Assembly (NCBI GenBank): GCA_963668605.1
Contig: OY764903.1
Location: 6,014,001 to 6,078,000 of the forward strand
Source: G963668605 sp963668605
Lineage (GTDB): Bacteria > Acidobacteriota > Terriglobia > Bryobacterales > Bryobacteraceae
Direction: 5' to 3'
DNA length: 64,000 bases
Shown: positions 32,684-43,326 of the stretch, in pieces
How the letters are laid out: each line of letters begins with the position of its first letter
How positions within the stretch are numbered: position 1 is the stretch's first letter
Notes under the pieces: model-generated
What the model was told of the DNA's origin: nothing
Seen by the model: only the letters and a program-made list of their open reading frames with translations
Database searches by the model: none
Translations under genes and position numbers: made by a program

Positions 32684-32890
32684 TTGAGAGAAAAAGGTAC
32701 TGTGAAGTGGTTCAATGCGGCGAAGGGCTATGGATTTATCCAGAGGTCCACGGGAGAGGACGTATTTGTTCATCACTCCTCCATACAGATGAACGGGTAT
32801 AGGACGTTGGAGAACGACATGGAGGTGGAGTTCGAGGTGAAGCAGGGCCCGAAGGGGTTGCAGGCCGAGGCGGTGACGGCGGGGACTTAG
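32684..32890 (+). CDS. Cold-shock domain protein (CspA family)
   Basis: This 68-aa protein has the whole cold-shock domain. GTVKWFNAAKGYGFIQRSTG contains RNP1, DVFVHHSSIQ contains RNP2, and VEFEVKQGPKGLQAEAV closes the barrel. It binds single-stranded nucleic acid and acts as an RNA chaperone. I set the start at TTG 32684, with GAGGAG about 9 bp before it; an upstream in-frame ATG would add non-homologous residues from the leader. Confidence 0.92.
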   Translation: MREKGTVKWFNAAKGYGFIQRSTGEDVFVHHSSIQMNGYRTLENDMEVEFEVKQGPKGLQAEAVTAGT

Positions 32891-32899
32891 CCCCAGGAG

Positions 32900-33277
32900 T
32901 CATTCCCGGAGGAGATTGCTTCTGACGCCGGACCATGTTTCGCAAATCACGATGGAGTTGGCCGGGTTGTTGGTGAGGTATTTGACGGTGACCGGGCCAA
33001 GCAGGGTCGCGAGGTCGGAGGGCAGGTGGTCGCGCAGGGCTGAGATGTCCTGTGAGGCGACGTAGGTTATTCCGCGCGTCGTGTATTTGAACTGGATCAA
33101 AGGATCCTGCACGTCGATGAGCGTGGCATCGAGCATGCGGCCGTGCCGGTTGACATCGGCGCGGCGGCGTTGCTCGCGCTCCTCGGGGGAAGGGTTACGC
33201 CTGATCCAGAACCACAGGGCGATGGCGGAGAGCGCAACAACGGCGGCTCCCGCAAAGACGGCGAGATCGGTGGGCAT
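32900..33277 (-). CDS. Small membrane-anchored protein, DUF3592-like
   Basis: This 125-aa protein has one N-terminal hydrophobic helix (LAVFAGAAVVALSAIALWFWI), a basic charged linker, and a small beta-rich domain. The domain reads HGRMLDATLIDVQDPLIQFKYTTRGITYVASQDIS, reminiscent of DUF3592 proteins. No enzymatic motif is visible. It lies just upstream of the transaldolase-like gene end, on the same strand. The ATG at 33277 is the start closest before the membrane segment. Confidence 0.6.
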   Translation of the reverse strand: MPTDLAVFAGAAVVALSAIALWFWIRRNPSPEEREQRRRADVNRHGRMLDATLIDVQDPLIQFKYTTRGITYVASQDISALRDHLPSDLATLLGPVTVKYLTNNPANSIVICETWSGVRSNLLRE

Positions 33278-33297
33278 CGGACGGAAGCGGGGTGGCG

Positions 33298-33960
33298 TTA
33301 GCTGCCCGCGGGAGCCTCCTGAAACACTTTGGCCCAATCCTTGAGGAACTGTTCGAGCCCTTTGTCTGTCAGCGGATGGTTGAAGAGCATATCGAGCACC
33401 TTGAAGGGCATGGTGGCGATGTGCGCGCCGGCGAGAGCTGCGTCGATGACGTGCGTGGGTGAGCGCAGCGAGGCGGCGAGGACCTGGGTCTTGAAGCCGT
33501 GGAGTTTGTAGATCTGGGTGATGGCGCGGACGACGTCCATGCCGACGTGGCCGACGTCGTCGAGGCGGCCGACGAAGGGGCTGACGATGTAGGCTCCGGC
33601 CTTGGCGGCGATGATGGCCTGGGCGGGCGAGAAGCACAGCGTTACGTTGAGGCGCACGCCTTCTTTGCTGAGGGCGGAACAGGCTTTAATGCCGTCGCGG
33701 GTGAGCGGCACTTTGACAACGACGTTGGGGTGGAGTTTGGCGAGGTCGCGGCCTTCGGCGATCATGGCGGCGGAGTTGGTGGAGACGACTTCGGCGCTGA
33801 TGTCGCCGTCGACGATTTTGCAGATCTCGTGGATCTGATCGCGGATCGGGCGGCCTTCCTTGGCGATCAGCGATGGATTGGTGGTTACGCCGTCGACGAT
33901 GCCCCAGTCCGCGCCTTTGCGGATCTCTTCCAGGTTAGCCGTGTCGAGAAAAAACTTCAT
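33298..33960 (-). CDS. Transaldolase-like / fructose-6-phosphate aldolase
   Basis: This 220-aa protein belongs to the short transaldolase (TalC/FSA) group. MKFFLDTANLEEIRKGADWGIVDGVTTNPSLIAK is the signature start, VVKVPLTRDGIKA carries the Schiff-base Lys, and LNVTLCFSPAQA and YIVSPFVGRLDD are conserved. It moves or cleaves a dihydroxyacetone unit of sugar phosphates. I start at ATG 33960; the 10 residues upstream overlap the next gene's end region and are not conserved. Confidence 0.92.
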   Translation of the reverse strand: MKFFLDTANLEEIRKGADWGIVDGVTTNPSLIAKEGRPIRDQIHEICKIVDGDISAEVVSTNSAAMIAEGRDLAKLHPNVVVKVPLTRDGIKACSALSKEGVRLNVTLCFSPAQAIIAAKAGAYIVSPFVGRLDDVGHVGMDVVRAITQIYKLHGFKTQVLAASLRSPTHVIDAALAGAHIATMPFKVLDMLFNHPLTDKGLEQFLKDWAKVFQEAPAGS

Positions 33961-33964
33961 TAGA

Positions 33965-34738
33965 CTACCTCCGGATGATCTGGTTCTCAAGCTCCCCTAT
34001 GCCTGGGATCTCGACCCTCACGACGGAACCAGCTTCCATCGGTCCTACGCCCGGAGGAGTGCCGGTGGCGATCAGGTCGCCGGGCTCCAGGGTCATAAAC
34101 TGCGTGATATACGCGATTATATCACTGACAGAAAAGAGCATATCGGAGATGGGCGCGTCCTGTTTGACGACGCCGTCGAGGAGCGTGCGGACGCGCAGTG
34201 AGGCGAGATCGACTTCGTCCTTGGGCACGATCCAGGGGCCGACGGGGCAAAACGTGTCGAAGCCTTTGCCACGGGTCCACTGGCCGTCTTTCTTCTGAAG
34301 GTCGCGCGCGGTGACATCGTTGACGCAGGTATAGCCGAGGATGAAGTCGGCGGCGTGCGTGCTGGCCACATGGCGTGCGCGGGTGGAGATGACGACGCCG
34401 AGTTCGCCTTCGAAGTGGACGTTGGTGGAGATGGGCGGGTAGATGATCGGGTCGCCGTGGGCCAGCAGCGAAGAGGGCGGCTTGAGGAAGATGAGCGGCT
34501 CGACGGGGACTGCGTTGCCGAGCTCCTTGGCATGATCGGCGTAGTTGCGCCCGACGCAGACGATCTTCGATGGCGCGCAGGGCGGCAGCAGGCGAACCTG
34601 GGCGAGAGGCCACTCGGTGCCGTCGGGGTCGCTCACGATGCCGTCGGCGCTGAGGACGCCAGGCAGGACTTCGGGCGAGGCGTCAGTGGTGGTAGGGAGA
34701 AGGTCGCGGTTGAGTGTGAAACGGACGAGCCTGGTCAT
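33965..34738 (-). CDS. Fumarylacetoacetate hydrolase-family protein
   Basis: This 257-aa protein shows the FAH fold. It has KIVCVGRNYADHAKELG, then PLIFLKPPSSL, the metal-binding EGELGVVI, GYTCVNDVTARDLQKKDGQW and GDLIATGTPPGVG. Family members hydrolyse or decarboxylate oxo-acids such as acylpyruvates and are often promiscuous. It is 4 bp upstream of the transaldolase-like gene on the same strand, so the two are probably co-transcribed. The substrate is not determined. Confidence 0.9.
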   Translation of the reverse strand: MTRLVRFTLNRDLLPTTTDASPEVLPGVLSADGIVSDPDGTEWPLAQVRLLPPCAPSKIVCVGRNYADHAKELGNAVPVEPLIFLKPPSSLLAHGDPIIYPPISTNVHFEGELGVVISTRARHVASTHAADFILGYTCVNDVTARDLQKKDGQWTRGKGFDTFCPVGPWIVPKDEVDLASLRVRTLLDGVVKQDAPISDMLFSVSDIIAYITQFMTLEPGDLIATGTPPGVGPMEAGSVVRVEIPGIGELENQIIRR

Positions 34739-34765
34739 AAGAAGATAGTAGCCGGGAATGAGGGC

Positions 34766-35683
34766 TTACGGGGCGGCGATCTCCACGATTTCGCTCTTGG
34801 CGCTCTCGTTACCCTTCTGGTCGATGGACGTGATGGCGTAGGAGTGGCGTGCACCGGGCTGGGGATTGCGGTCGCTGAAGCTGGGGGTTTCGATCAGATC
34901 GGCGATGGGTGCGAGGGCGGCGGTTCCGATGGCGCGATAGACGCGGTAGCCTTTCAGGTCGGATTCGGTGTTGCGATCCCAAGCCAGTTCGATGGCGCCT
35001 GGTCCCGCGATGATCTGGAGACCGGAAGGCGGCGCGGGAGGGAAGGTGTCTTCAGGCGTGATCGCGATGGGGCCGGCGATGTGGCTCTCGGCGCCGTTGA
35101 GCAAAGCTTGGACGGAATACTCGTAGGCGACGCCGAAGGCGGCCTGAGTGTCGAGCCATTCGGGCTTGTCGGAAGTGCCGGCCTGCTGCTTGCCGCGCAG
35201 GATCCGGAATGTCTTGCCGCGGGGTGAAGTCCAGCGGACTAAAACGCCGGCAGCCGTGGCAGCGGCGCGCAGATCGCGGGGGGGGTCGAGCGGCTCGACG
35301 ATGTCGAGCGTGACCTCGTTGGACCAATCGGAAGGGCGTCCGCGCACATTGAGCACACGCACGCGGACGGCGACTTCACGGCCGGCGAATGGGGCGGCGG
35401 GCGTCTCGATGTGGATGGGGCCGAAGCGGTCAGGAGGGACGGGAACGCGGACGCCGCCGATTTCAAGCTCGGCATCGCCACGCTTCTTGAGGACGAGGCT
35501 CTCGGTGGTGGCGTCGGGGATGGTGAAATCGATGATTATGGCAGGGCCGCGTTCGACGGCGGTGAGGTCGGCGATGGGGACGAACATGTTGAGCGCGGGC
35601 GGGAGTGGGTCGCCGACGTAGCCGCAACCGCAGAGCAGGACGGCCAGTGCGGAGGTGGCGATCGGGCGAAGTGTGGCGCTCAT
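34766..35683 (-). CDS. Lipoprotein with fibronectin type III repeats
   Basis: This 305-aa protein has a lipoprotein signal (AVLLCGCGYVG, cleavage before Cys). Two or three FN3-type beta-sandwich segments follow, seen in PRDLRAAATAAGVLVRWTSP and PSGLQIIAGPGAIELAWDRN and ending in YRVYRA and HSYAITSIDQKGNES. It is probably periplasmic or surface-located and takes part in binding. It sits 4 bp downstream of hslU on the same strand. Confidence 0.8.
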   Translation of the reverse strand: MSATLRPIATSALAVLLCGCGYVGDPLPPALNMFVPIADLTAVERGPAIIIDFTIPDATTESLVLKKRGDAELEIGGVRVPVPPDRFGPIHIETPAAPFAGREVAVRVRVLNVRGRPSDWSNEVTLDIVEPLDPPRDLRAAATAAGVLVRWTSPRGKTFRILRGKQQAGTSDKPEWLDTQAAFGVAYEYSVQALLNGAESHIAGPIAITPEDTFPPAPPSGLQIIAGPGAIELAWDRNTESDLKGYRVYRAIGTAALAPIADLIETPSFSDRNPQPGARHSYAITSIDQKGNESAKSEIVEIAAP

Positions 35684-35687
35684 GCGA

Positions 35688-37046
<1,359 letters not shown>

Positions 37047-37586
37047 CTAGCCAAGCTCCTCAAAGATCACGTTCTCGTTGGTGTAGATGCAGATCTTGCC
37101 GGCGATGACCATCGATTTTTCGACGATGGCGCGTGCGCTGAGCTTGGTATTTTCGATGAGTGCAGTGGCAGCGGACTTGGCGAATGGGCCGCCGGAACCG
37201 ATTGCGGCGATCTCGTTGTCGGGTTCGATGACGTCACCGTCGCCACTCACGATAAAGGTGTTACCCACATCGGCTACAAGCAGCAGGGCTTCGAGGTGGC
37301 GCAGGGCCTTGTCGGTGCGCCAGTCCTTGGCGAGTTCGACGACGGAGCGCGGGAGATTGCCGCTGTGCTGTTCGAGCTTGGCTTCGAAGCGCGCGAAGAG
37401 TGCGAAGGCGTCGGCTGTGGAGCCGGCGAAACCGGCGAGAACCTTATCTTTGTAAAGACGGCGGAGCTTGCGGGCGCCCGCCTTGAGGACCTCATGCCCG
37501 AGGGTCACCTGACCGTCGCCGGCCATGACGACCTTTCCGTCTCTGCGCACGCAGAGGATGGTCGTCGAACGAATACGATTTGCCAT
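37047..37586 (-). CDS. hslV: ATP-dependent protease proteolytic subunit HslV
   Basis: This 179-aa Ntn hydrolase has RSTTILCVRRDGKVVMAGDG; after processing, a Thr of the TT pair is the nucleophile. KVRRLYKDKVLAGFAGSTADAF-like and AIGSGGPFAKSAA segments are conserved. About seven residues precede the first Thr, rather more than usual. With HslU it forms the HslVU protease. The divergent gene at 37650 shares a 63-bp intergenic region. Confidence 0.96.
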   Translation of the reverse strand: MANRIRSTTILCVRRDGKVVMAGDGQVTLGHEVLKAGARKLRRLYKDKVLAGFAGSTADAFALFARFEAKLEQHSGNLPRSVVELAKDWRTDKALRHLEALLLVADVGNTFIVSGDGDVIEPDNEIAAIGSGGPFAKSAATALIENTKLSARAIVEKSMVIAGKICIYTNENVIFEELG

Positions 37587-37649
37587 GAATTCACTATTTT
37601 ACCGCAGGTTGGGGTCCGCGACCTTGTACGTGCGTTGGCGGGTAGTATT

Positions 37650-39329
37650 ATGTACTCCATGCAGATGCGCTTGCTGTCCTTGATTTGCCTCATACTCGCG
37701 CCGTCCCTGGTTATGGCGCAGGAGGCGGTTGCCATCCGCGTGGACTCACTGGCGAAGCAAGGGCCGTTCAAGCCGATCTGGTCGTACTTCGGCTATGACG
37801 AGCCGAATTACACGTACATGAAGGACGGCCGGAAACTGGTCTCCGAGCTGTCCGCGCTGAGTTCCGTGCCGGTTTACATACGGGCGCACCATCTGCTTTG
37901 TACAGGCGACGGCAGTGCCGATCTGAAGTGGGGCTCCACGAATGCGTACACCGAAGACGCGAGCGGCAAGCCGGTTTACGACTGGACGATCATGGACCGG
38001 ATCTTCGACACCTATGTAAAGGTGAAGGCCAAGCCGTTCGTCGAGATCGCCTTCATGCCCGAAGCTCTCTCGGTGAAGCCGCAGCCTTATACGCGGCATT
38101 GGTCTAAGCCGAACGATGGCACGGGTTGGGCCTATCCACCGAAGGACTACGAGAAGTGGCGTGAACTGATCCGGCAGTGGGTGCTGCATTCGGTGGCGCG
38201 CTATGGCAGGGCCGAGGTGGAGGCGTGGTATTGGGAGGTCTGGAACGAACCCGACATCTCGTACTGGCGCGGTACGCCGGCCGAGTACAACAAGATGTAC
38301 GACTACGCCATCGACGGCGTGCGCCGTGCGTTGCCTACGGCGAAGGTCGGCGGACCCGCGACCACCGGACCTGGCAATCCAAGGGCGGCGGCCTATCTGA
38401 AGCAGTTTCTGGAGCACTGCGCGAGCGGGAAGAACGAAGCTACGGGCGGGACTGGCGCGCCGCTCGACTTTATTACGTATCACGCGAAGGGTTCTCCGAA
38501 GTTGATCGAAGGCCGCGTGCGTATGGGCCTCGGCAAGAACTTGCGCGATGTGGCCGAAGGCTACGCGATTGTCGCGTCGTTCCCCAAGTTCAGGAATCTG
38601 CCGATCATTCTGAGTGAGTCCGATCCGGAAGGCTGCGCGGCCTGCTCGGTGCGCACGCATCCGCAGAATGCGTATCGCAACGGAACGCTCTATCCGGCCT
38701 ACACCGCCGTCGCGCTGAAGGGAATCTTCACGCTGGCGGACCGCTACAAGACGAACATCGAAGGCATGCTCACGTGGGCGTTCGAGTTTGAGGATCAGCC
38801 CTACTTCGATGGCTTCCGGACGCTGGCCACGAACGGCATCGACAAGCCCGTGCTGAACCTCTTCCGCATGGCCGGGCTGATGCAGGGCGAGCGTGTCAAG
38901 ACGGAGAGCACGGGCGCGGCCGGCATCGATTCGATTCTGCAAAACGGCGTCGTAGGGAAGCCCGATGTCGATGCGCTCGCCGTGCGGGGCTCGCGCGAGA
39001 TCTCCGTGATGATCTGGAACTACCACGACGATGATGTAGCCGGACCCGCGGCGGACGTGAGCATGGCGATAGCGGGCATTCCGGCCGCAGCCAAGCGCGT
39101 GCAGTTGCGCCACTATCGCATCGATCAGAATCACAGCAACGCCTATTCGGTTTGGCAGGCGCTGGGTTCGCCGCAGAAGCCCACGCCGGAGCAATACGCA
39201 ACGCTCGAAGCGGCGGGCCAACTTGCACTGCTCACGTCGCCGGGCTACCTGTCTGTCGAGAACGGCACGGCCGACGTGAAGTTTACGCTGCCGCGCCAGG
39301 GCGTCTCGCTGGTGCAGATAAGCTGGTAG
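37650..39329 (+). CDS. Secreted glycoside hydrolase, GH39-like (beta-xylosidase type)
   Basis: This 559-aa protein has a signal peptide (MRLLSLICLILAPSLVMAQ) and a TIM-barrel GH39-like domain. The general acid/base is probably Glu200 in EVWNEPDISYW, and the nucleophile Glu323 in PIILSESDPEG. ATTGPGNPRAAAYLKQFLEH is typical for the family. A C-terminal beta domain follows. It would act on beta-xylosides or related plant or microbial glycans outside the cytoplasm. Starts at 37650, 37659 or 37665 are all possible; the much longer frame upstream runs antisense to hslV. Confidence 0.82.
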   Translation: MYSMQMRLLSLICLILAPSLVMAQEAVAIRVDSLAKQGPFKPIWSYFGYDEPNYTYMKDGRKLVSELSALSSVPVYIRAHHLLCTGDGSADLKWGSTNAYTEDASGKPVYDWTIMDRIFDTYVKVKAKPFVEIAFMPEALSVKPQPYTRHWSKPNDGTGWAYPPKDYEKWRELIRQWVLHSVARYGRAEVEAWYWEVWNEPDISYWRGTPAEYNKMYDYAIDGVRRALPTAKVGGPATTGPGNPRAAAYLKQFLEHCASGKNEATGGTGAPLDFITYHAKGSPKLIEGRVRMGLGKNLRDVAEGYAIVASFPKFRNLPIILSESDPEGCAACSVRTHPQNAYRNGTLYPAYTAVALKGIFTLADRYKTNIEGMLTWAFEFEDQPYFDGFRTLATNGIDKPVLNLFRMAGLMQGERVKTESTGAAGIDSILQNGVVGKPDVDALAVRGSREISVMIWNYHDDDVAGPAADVSMAIAGIPAAAKRVQLRHYRIDQNHSNAYSVWQALGSPQKPTPEQYATLEAAGQLALLTSPGYLSVENGTADVKFTLPRQGVSLVQISW

Positions 39330-39376
39330 CGCACTGCGCAGCGCAGTAAACTCGAAGAGATACCCGGAGTTTATTC

Positions 39377-40903
39377 ATGACAGACAAAGTCTTTATTTTT
39401 GATACGACGCTGCGTGACGGCGAACAGGCGGCCGGAACGCGGCTGGGCAGTCGCGACAAGCTGACCATCGCGAGACACTTGGTGCGCCTGAACGTTGATG
39501 TGATCGAAGCGGGCTATCCCTCGTCCTCGCCGGAGGATTTTGCAGCAGTCGAGTTGCTCGCCCGCGAGATCGAGGGTCCCGTGATCTGCGCTCTCTCGCG
39601 TGCCGTGGCCAGCGATATCGAGGCGTGCGGAAAGGCATTGGCGAAGGCGCGCCGCCCGCGCATCCATACGGGGATCGGCGTTTCGGATATCCATCTCACG
39701 GGCAAGTTTCGCGACAAAAAATATGGCAAGACGATCGCCGAAAAGAGAGTGCGCATTCTCGAGATCGCCGCGAACGCGGTGAAGCTCGCGCGGCAATTTG
39801 CCGACGATGTCGAGTTTTACGCCGAAGACGCGGGCCGCGCCGAGCCCGCCTATCTGTTCGAGATGCTGCATGCCGCCATCGAGGCTGGCGCAACGGTGGT
39901 GAACATTCCCGACACGACGGGCTACGCGATGCCCGAGCAGTACGGCGCGCTGATCCGCGCGATTCGCGAAAACGTTGCGAATATCGATCGCGCGGTGATC
40001 AGCGTGCATTGCCACAACGATCTGGGCCTCGCTGTCGCTAATGCGCTCGCGGGAGTTCTCAACGGCGCACGCCAGGTGGAAGGCACGATCAACGGTATCG
40101 GTGAGAGGGCGGGGAACGCGGCGCTCGAAGAGGTGGTCATGGCGATCCGGACGCGCAGCGAATATTTCGGTGTGAACACTGGAATTGAAACGCGCGAATT
40201 ATGCCGGGTCAGTCGTCTGGTGGCCGACATGCTCGGAATGCCGGTGCCGGCGAACAAGGCCATCGTCGGCGGCAATGCGTTTTCGCACAGCTCGGGCATC
40301 CACGTCGATGGGTTTTTGAAAGACCGCGACACATACGAGATCATGCGGCCCGAGGATGTCGGTCTGGCGGAGAGCCGCGTCGTGCTGACGGCGCGCACTG
40401 GCCGCCATGGACTGCGCGACCGTCTGGAAAAGCTAGGCTACGCACTCACGCAGGAGGAACTCGACCAGACCTACCAGCGCTTTCTGGCGGTGGCCGACAA
40501 GAAGCAGGAAGTCTTCGACGAGGATCTGGTGGCCATCCTGCACGACGAGATTCATCCGGTTCCCGAAACTTATCAGCTCGAGTATCTGCACGTCTACAGC
40601 GGCACTTCGGCGATTCCGACGGCAACAGTGCGCATCCGCATGAAGGGCGAGACGCGCGAGGGCGCGGCCATTGGGGACGGTCCGGTGGATGCCGTTTGCA
40701 AGGCGATCGCGGCAGTGACGAAGACTTCCGCCAAACTCGCAAGATATGAGATCCGCGCCGCGACCAGCGGTACGGAGGCGATGGGCGAAGTGACCGTGCA
40801 TCTCGAAGAAGGCAACCGCCGCATGATGGGCCGGGGCGCTTCGACGGACGTGATCGAAGCGAGCGCGAAAGCCTATCTCGACGGCCTAAACAAACTGGCA
40901 TGA
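39377..40903 (+). CDS. leuA: 2-isopropylmalate synthase
   Basis: This 508-aa protein is a DRE-TIM acyltransferase. FIFDTTLRDGEQAAGTRLG has the DRE-like motif, SVHCHNDLGLAVAN the metal-binding HxH, and VEGTINGIGERAGNAAL, NAFSHSSGIHVDG and a C-terminal LeuA regulatory domain (TSAIPTATVRI onwards) follow. It condenses acetyl-CoA with 2-oxoisovalerate in leucine synthesis. Citramalate synthase is the alternative, but the motifs favour LeuA. The stop overlaps marC by 4 bp. Confidence 0.9.
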   Translation: MTDKVFIFDTTLRDGEQAAGTRLGSRDKLTIARHLVRLNVDVIEAGYPSSSPEDFAAVELLAREIEGPVICALSRAVASDIEACGKALAKARRPRIHTGIGVSDIHLTGKFRDKKYGKTIAEKRVRILEIAANAVKLARQFADDVEFYAEDAGRAEPAYLFEMLHAAIEAGATVVNIPDTTGYAMPEQYGALIRAIRENVANIDRAVISVHCHNDLGLAVANALAGVLNGARQVEGTINGIGERAGNAALEEVVMAIRTRSEYFGVNTGIETRELCRVSRLVADMLGMPVPANKAIVGGNAFSHSSGIHVDGFLKDRDTYEIMRPEDVGLAESRVVLTARTGRHGLRDRLEKLGYALTQEELDQTYQRFLAVADKKQEVFDEDLVAILHDEIHPVPETYQLEYLHVYSGTSAIPTATVRIRMKGETREGAAIGDGPVDAVCKAIAAVTKTSAKLARYEIRAATSGTEAMGEVTVHLEEGNRRMMGRGASTDVIEASAKAYLDGLNKLA

Positions 40904-41577
40904 CGCCGGAATTGACGCAATCCTTCTCGCAGTTCGGCCAGGCAATTCTGCTGAGCCTGGGTGCGTTGTTGCCGATCGTCAATCCATTCGGCAGCGCGAT
41001 CGTATTCCTGAGCCTGACGCCGGGTTATCCCTCGGCGCTGCGCAACGCGTTGGCGCGCAAGGTCGCGCTGAACGGCTTTTTCCTATTGTTAGGGTCCGCG
41101 CTGATTGGCAGTTATGTGCTGCGCTTTTTCGGGATTTCGATTCCCGTGGTGCAGGTAGGTGGCGGGATGGTCGTGCTCTCCGCGGGCTGGGCGATGCTGA
41201 ATCAGAAGGATCTCGTCGTGAAGGCGCAGGGCTCGTCTCCCGTCGCGCCGGAGCAGGCGATGCGGCAGGCTTTCTATCCGCTTACGCTGCCACTGACCAT
41301 CGGGCCTGGCTCGATCTCGGTGGCGATCACGTTAGGCGCGAACCAGGACTGGCGCGGCCTCAACAATGCCTTTGTGCTCGCCAGCACGCTGATCACCGCG
41401 GTGATCGTTTCCGCACTTGTGTTTCTGTGCATCCGCTTCGCCGAGCCGATAGCGAAACGAATGGGCGAAACCGCGATGAGCGTATTGTTGCGCCTGTCTT
41501 CGTTTATCCTGCTGTGCATCGGCGTGCAGATCGTGTGGAACGGGCTGACGGCGCTGTTGAAGACGATGCCGCGCTGA
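40900..41577 (+). CDS. MarC-family integral membrane protein
   Basis: This 225-aa protein has six membrane segments and the MarC features ALLPIVNPFGSAIVFLSL near the N-terminus and PLTLPLTIGPGSISVAI in the middle. The family's function is unclear despite the name. It is coupled to leuA by ATGA, with no obvious functional link. Confidence 0.9.
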   Translation: MTPELTQSFSQFGQAILLSLGALLPIVNPFGSAIVFLSLTPGYPSALRNALARKVALNGFFLLLGSALIGSYVLRFFGISIPVVQVGGGMVVLSAGWAMLNQKDLVVKAQGSSPVAPEQAMRQAFYPLTLPLTIGPGSISVAITLGANQDWRGLNNAFVLASTLITAVIVSALVFLCIRFAEPIAKRMGETAMSVLLRLSSFILLCIGVQIVWNGLTALLKTMPR

Positions 41578-41714
41578 GGACGTGTAGTCTCGATCACTCC
41601 CCGGACCGTTTCAAAGATGACTGATTGCTGTATTGAACAGAATCACCAACCACTCGCGTGATCGCCTGGGTGAAGGCGCTCAAGTGTGATACTGAGTGAC
41701 GAAAGCAGGTACCG

Positions 41715-42929
41715 ATGAAGCTATCGACTCAGCGATGGTGCGGCGGCACGATCGTGGGCGCAGCGCTCTGCACGGTGTTGGGGTTCGCACAGCCGGATCG
41801 CTCGTCGATCCGGCCACTTCGCACGGCGCCCACAGAGAGGCTCGCCGTAAATCCCGGCTTCAGGGATTGGGGTCCTACGACGATCGCGGGCACGACGATC
41901 CTGGGCGGCAACCCGACGGGCCACGGCGGTTTATTTGCCGTCGATATGCTCAGCGGCAAGGTGAAGTGGACGTACCGGCCTGTCTTCAACAGCGGAACCG
42001 CGTCCGTCTCAACCGCGGGCGCGGTTTCCGGCGGCATCGTCATCACGCCTTTCGCCGCGGCTTATCCTGGCGCGGTAGTAGGCGTGTCGCTTGCCACGGG
42101 AAAGGAAGTGTGGCGCGGTCCGGACCCAGCACAAGGAGCGGCGGTTGCCGCCAATGCGGGGCTGGCCTATATCCTCGCCAAGAACGGCACTTTTTACGCG
42201 CTGGAGGCGGTCAGCGGCAGAGAGCGATGGAAGGTGGCACTCAGCAATCGCGCCGAGTGCGCATCGCGGCCGATTGTGCGCGATGACACGATTTACCTGA
42301 CAGGCAGCGCCGCCGCGATGCTGGGCGACGCGACGAAACCGGCGGGGAACTATCTCTTCGCCCTCGACGCGAAGACGGGACAGGAACGCTGGCGGTATCG
42401 CGCCGAGGCGCCCTACGTGCACGCGGGCGTTTGCCTGCGCCAGCCAGTCGTCACGGCCGACACGATTTTTGCCGCGGGCGAGAACAATCTCTATGCGGTG
42501 GACCGGGCGACCGGGCGCGACCGCTGGAAGCCCATCGAAGTTAGGCGATCGGTGGAAGGGAAGGATCGCCCAGTCGAAGTACACGGTCTGGTTGATGGCG
42601 GCGCCGTGCTGATCGGCATGACCTCCGGCTTCCTCATCGCGTTCGACAAGGATTCGGGCCGGACGGTGTGGGAGATTGCAGGCCAATACCCGGTCTCGAC
42701 GCCATCAACGTCTGTTGCGGGCAATGTCCTCTATTTCCAGGGCAGTCCGAGCGCCAGGCCCGCGGCTGAGGCGCGCGGCACGCTGCACGCGCTGGACCTC
42801 GACACGCGCGCCATCCTGTGGTCGTTCTCACGTCCGACCGCCGAGCCCAACTGGCCTTTCGGCTTTGTGACGCCGGTCGACGGCGGGCTGTGGGTGGATT
42901 CCTATCAGGCGCTCGTGAAACTGCAGTAA
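41715..42929 (+). CDS. Secreted PQQ-type beta-propeller protein
   Basis: This 404-aa protein has a signal peptide (GGTIVGAALCTVLGFAQ) followed by repeated quinoprotein-like blades: GLFAVDMLSGKVKWTYRP, GVSLATGKEVWRG, YALEAVSGRERWKVAL, FALDAKTGQERWRY, YAVDRATGRDRWKP. These A-x-D-x-x-T-G-x-x-x-W repeats define PQQ-binding-like propellers. At half the length of PQQ dehydrogenases and with no catalytic Asp or Cys pair evident, it is probably a binding or scaffold protein. Confidence 0.85.
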   Translation: MKLSTQRWCGGTIVGAALCTVLGFAQPDRSSIRPLRTAPTERLAVNPGFRDWGPTTIAGTTILGGNPTGHGGLFAVDMLSGKVKWTYRPVFNSGTASVSTAGAVSGGIVITPFAAAYPGAVVGVSLATGKEVWRGPDPAQGAAVAANAGLAYILAKNGTFYALEAVSGRERWKVALSNRAECASRPIVRDDTIYLTGSAAAMLGDATKPAGNYLFALDAKTGQERWRYRAEAPYVHAGVCLRQPVVTADTIFAAGENNLYAVDRATGRDRWKPIEVRRSVEGKDRPVEVHGLVDGGAVLIGMTSGFLIAFDKDSGRTVWEIAGQYPVSTPSTSVAGNVLYFQGSPSARPAAEARGTLHALDLDTRAILWSFSRPTAEPNWPFGFVTPVDGGLWVDSYQALVKLQ

Positions 42930-43003
42930 AGAGCAGAGCCATCTCTGGCAAGGTTGGTCGGATGTTGCGTGTTAGGTCTTTGACCGAATGATGATGCTTT
43001 CAT

Positions 43004-43066
43004 GTGGGGCAGGATGGAATCCTGCGGCGGGTTGGCAACCCGCGCGCAGCTTGACAAGCTGCCCGA
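43004..43066 (+). repeat. Triple-hairpin intergenic unit
   Basis: Three adjacent perfect hairpins with 3-nt loops follow each other: GCAGGAT/ATCCTGC (43009-43025), CGGGTT/AACCCG (43028-43042) and GCAGCTT/AAGCTGC (43046-43062). The 42930-43326 gap otherwise shows only another hairpin (GTAGGCC/GGCCTAC, 43277-43293) and no gene. Confidence 0.75.
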
Positions 43067-43326
43067 CAAGCGAACATATTCTCGCGGTCGCGGTGAAGTT
43101 GTCGGTGAAGTCGTCACTCTCGAAAGTAACGGCCTAAGTTGTTGATTCTAAGTTGGCCGGAGTGAAGACACGCTCGAATCAGGCTGAGCGATTCGCCCGG
43201 CAGAGGCCATCGGGAAATGGCGGATCTCGAAGAAGTAACAGAGTTGATTCCCGATAAGGTGTGAAAATATCAGATAGTAGGCCAAAGGCCTACTCCACAT
43301 TGCTTGGTAGAACCAGAAAGAATGAC

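Noticed and set aside
33499..33963. 154-codon plus-strand frame
   Set aside because: Antisense of the transaldolase-like gene; its composition (G, D and V runs) is the mirror of that gene.
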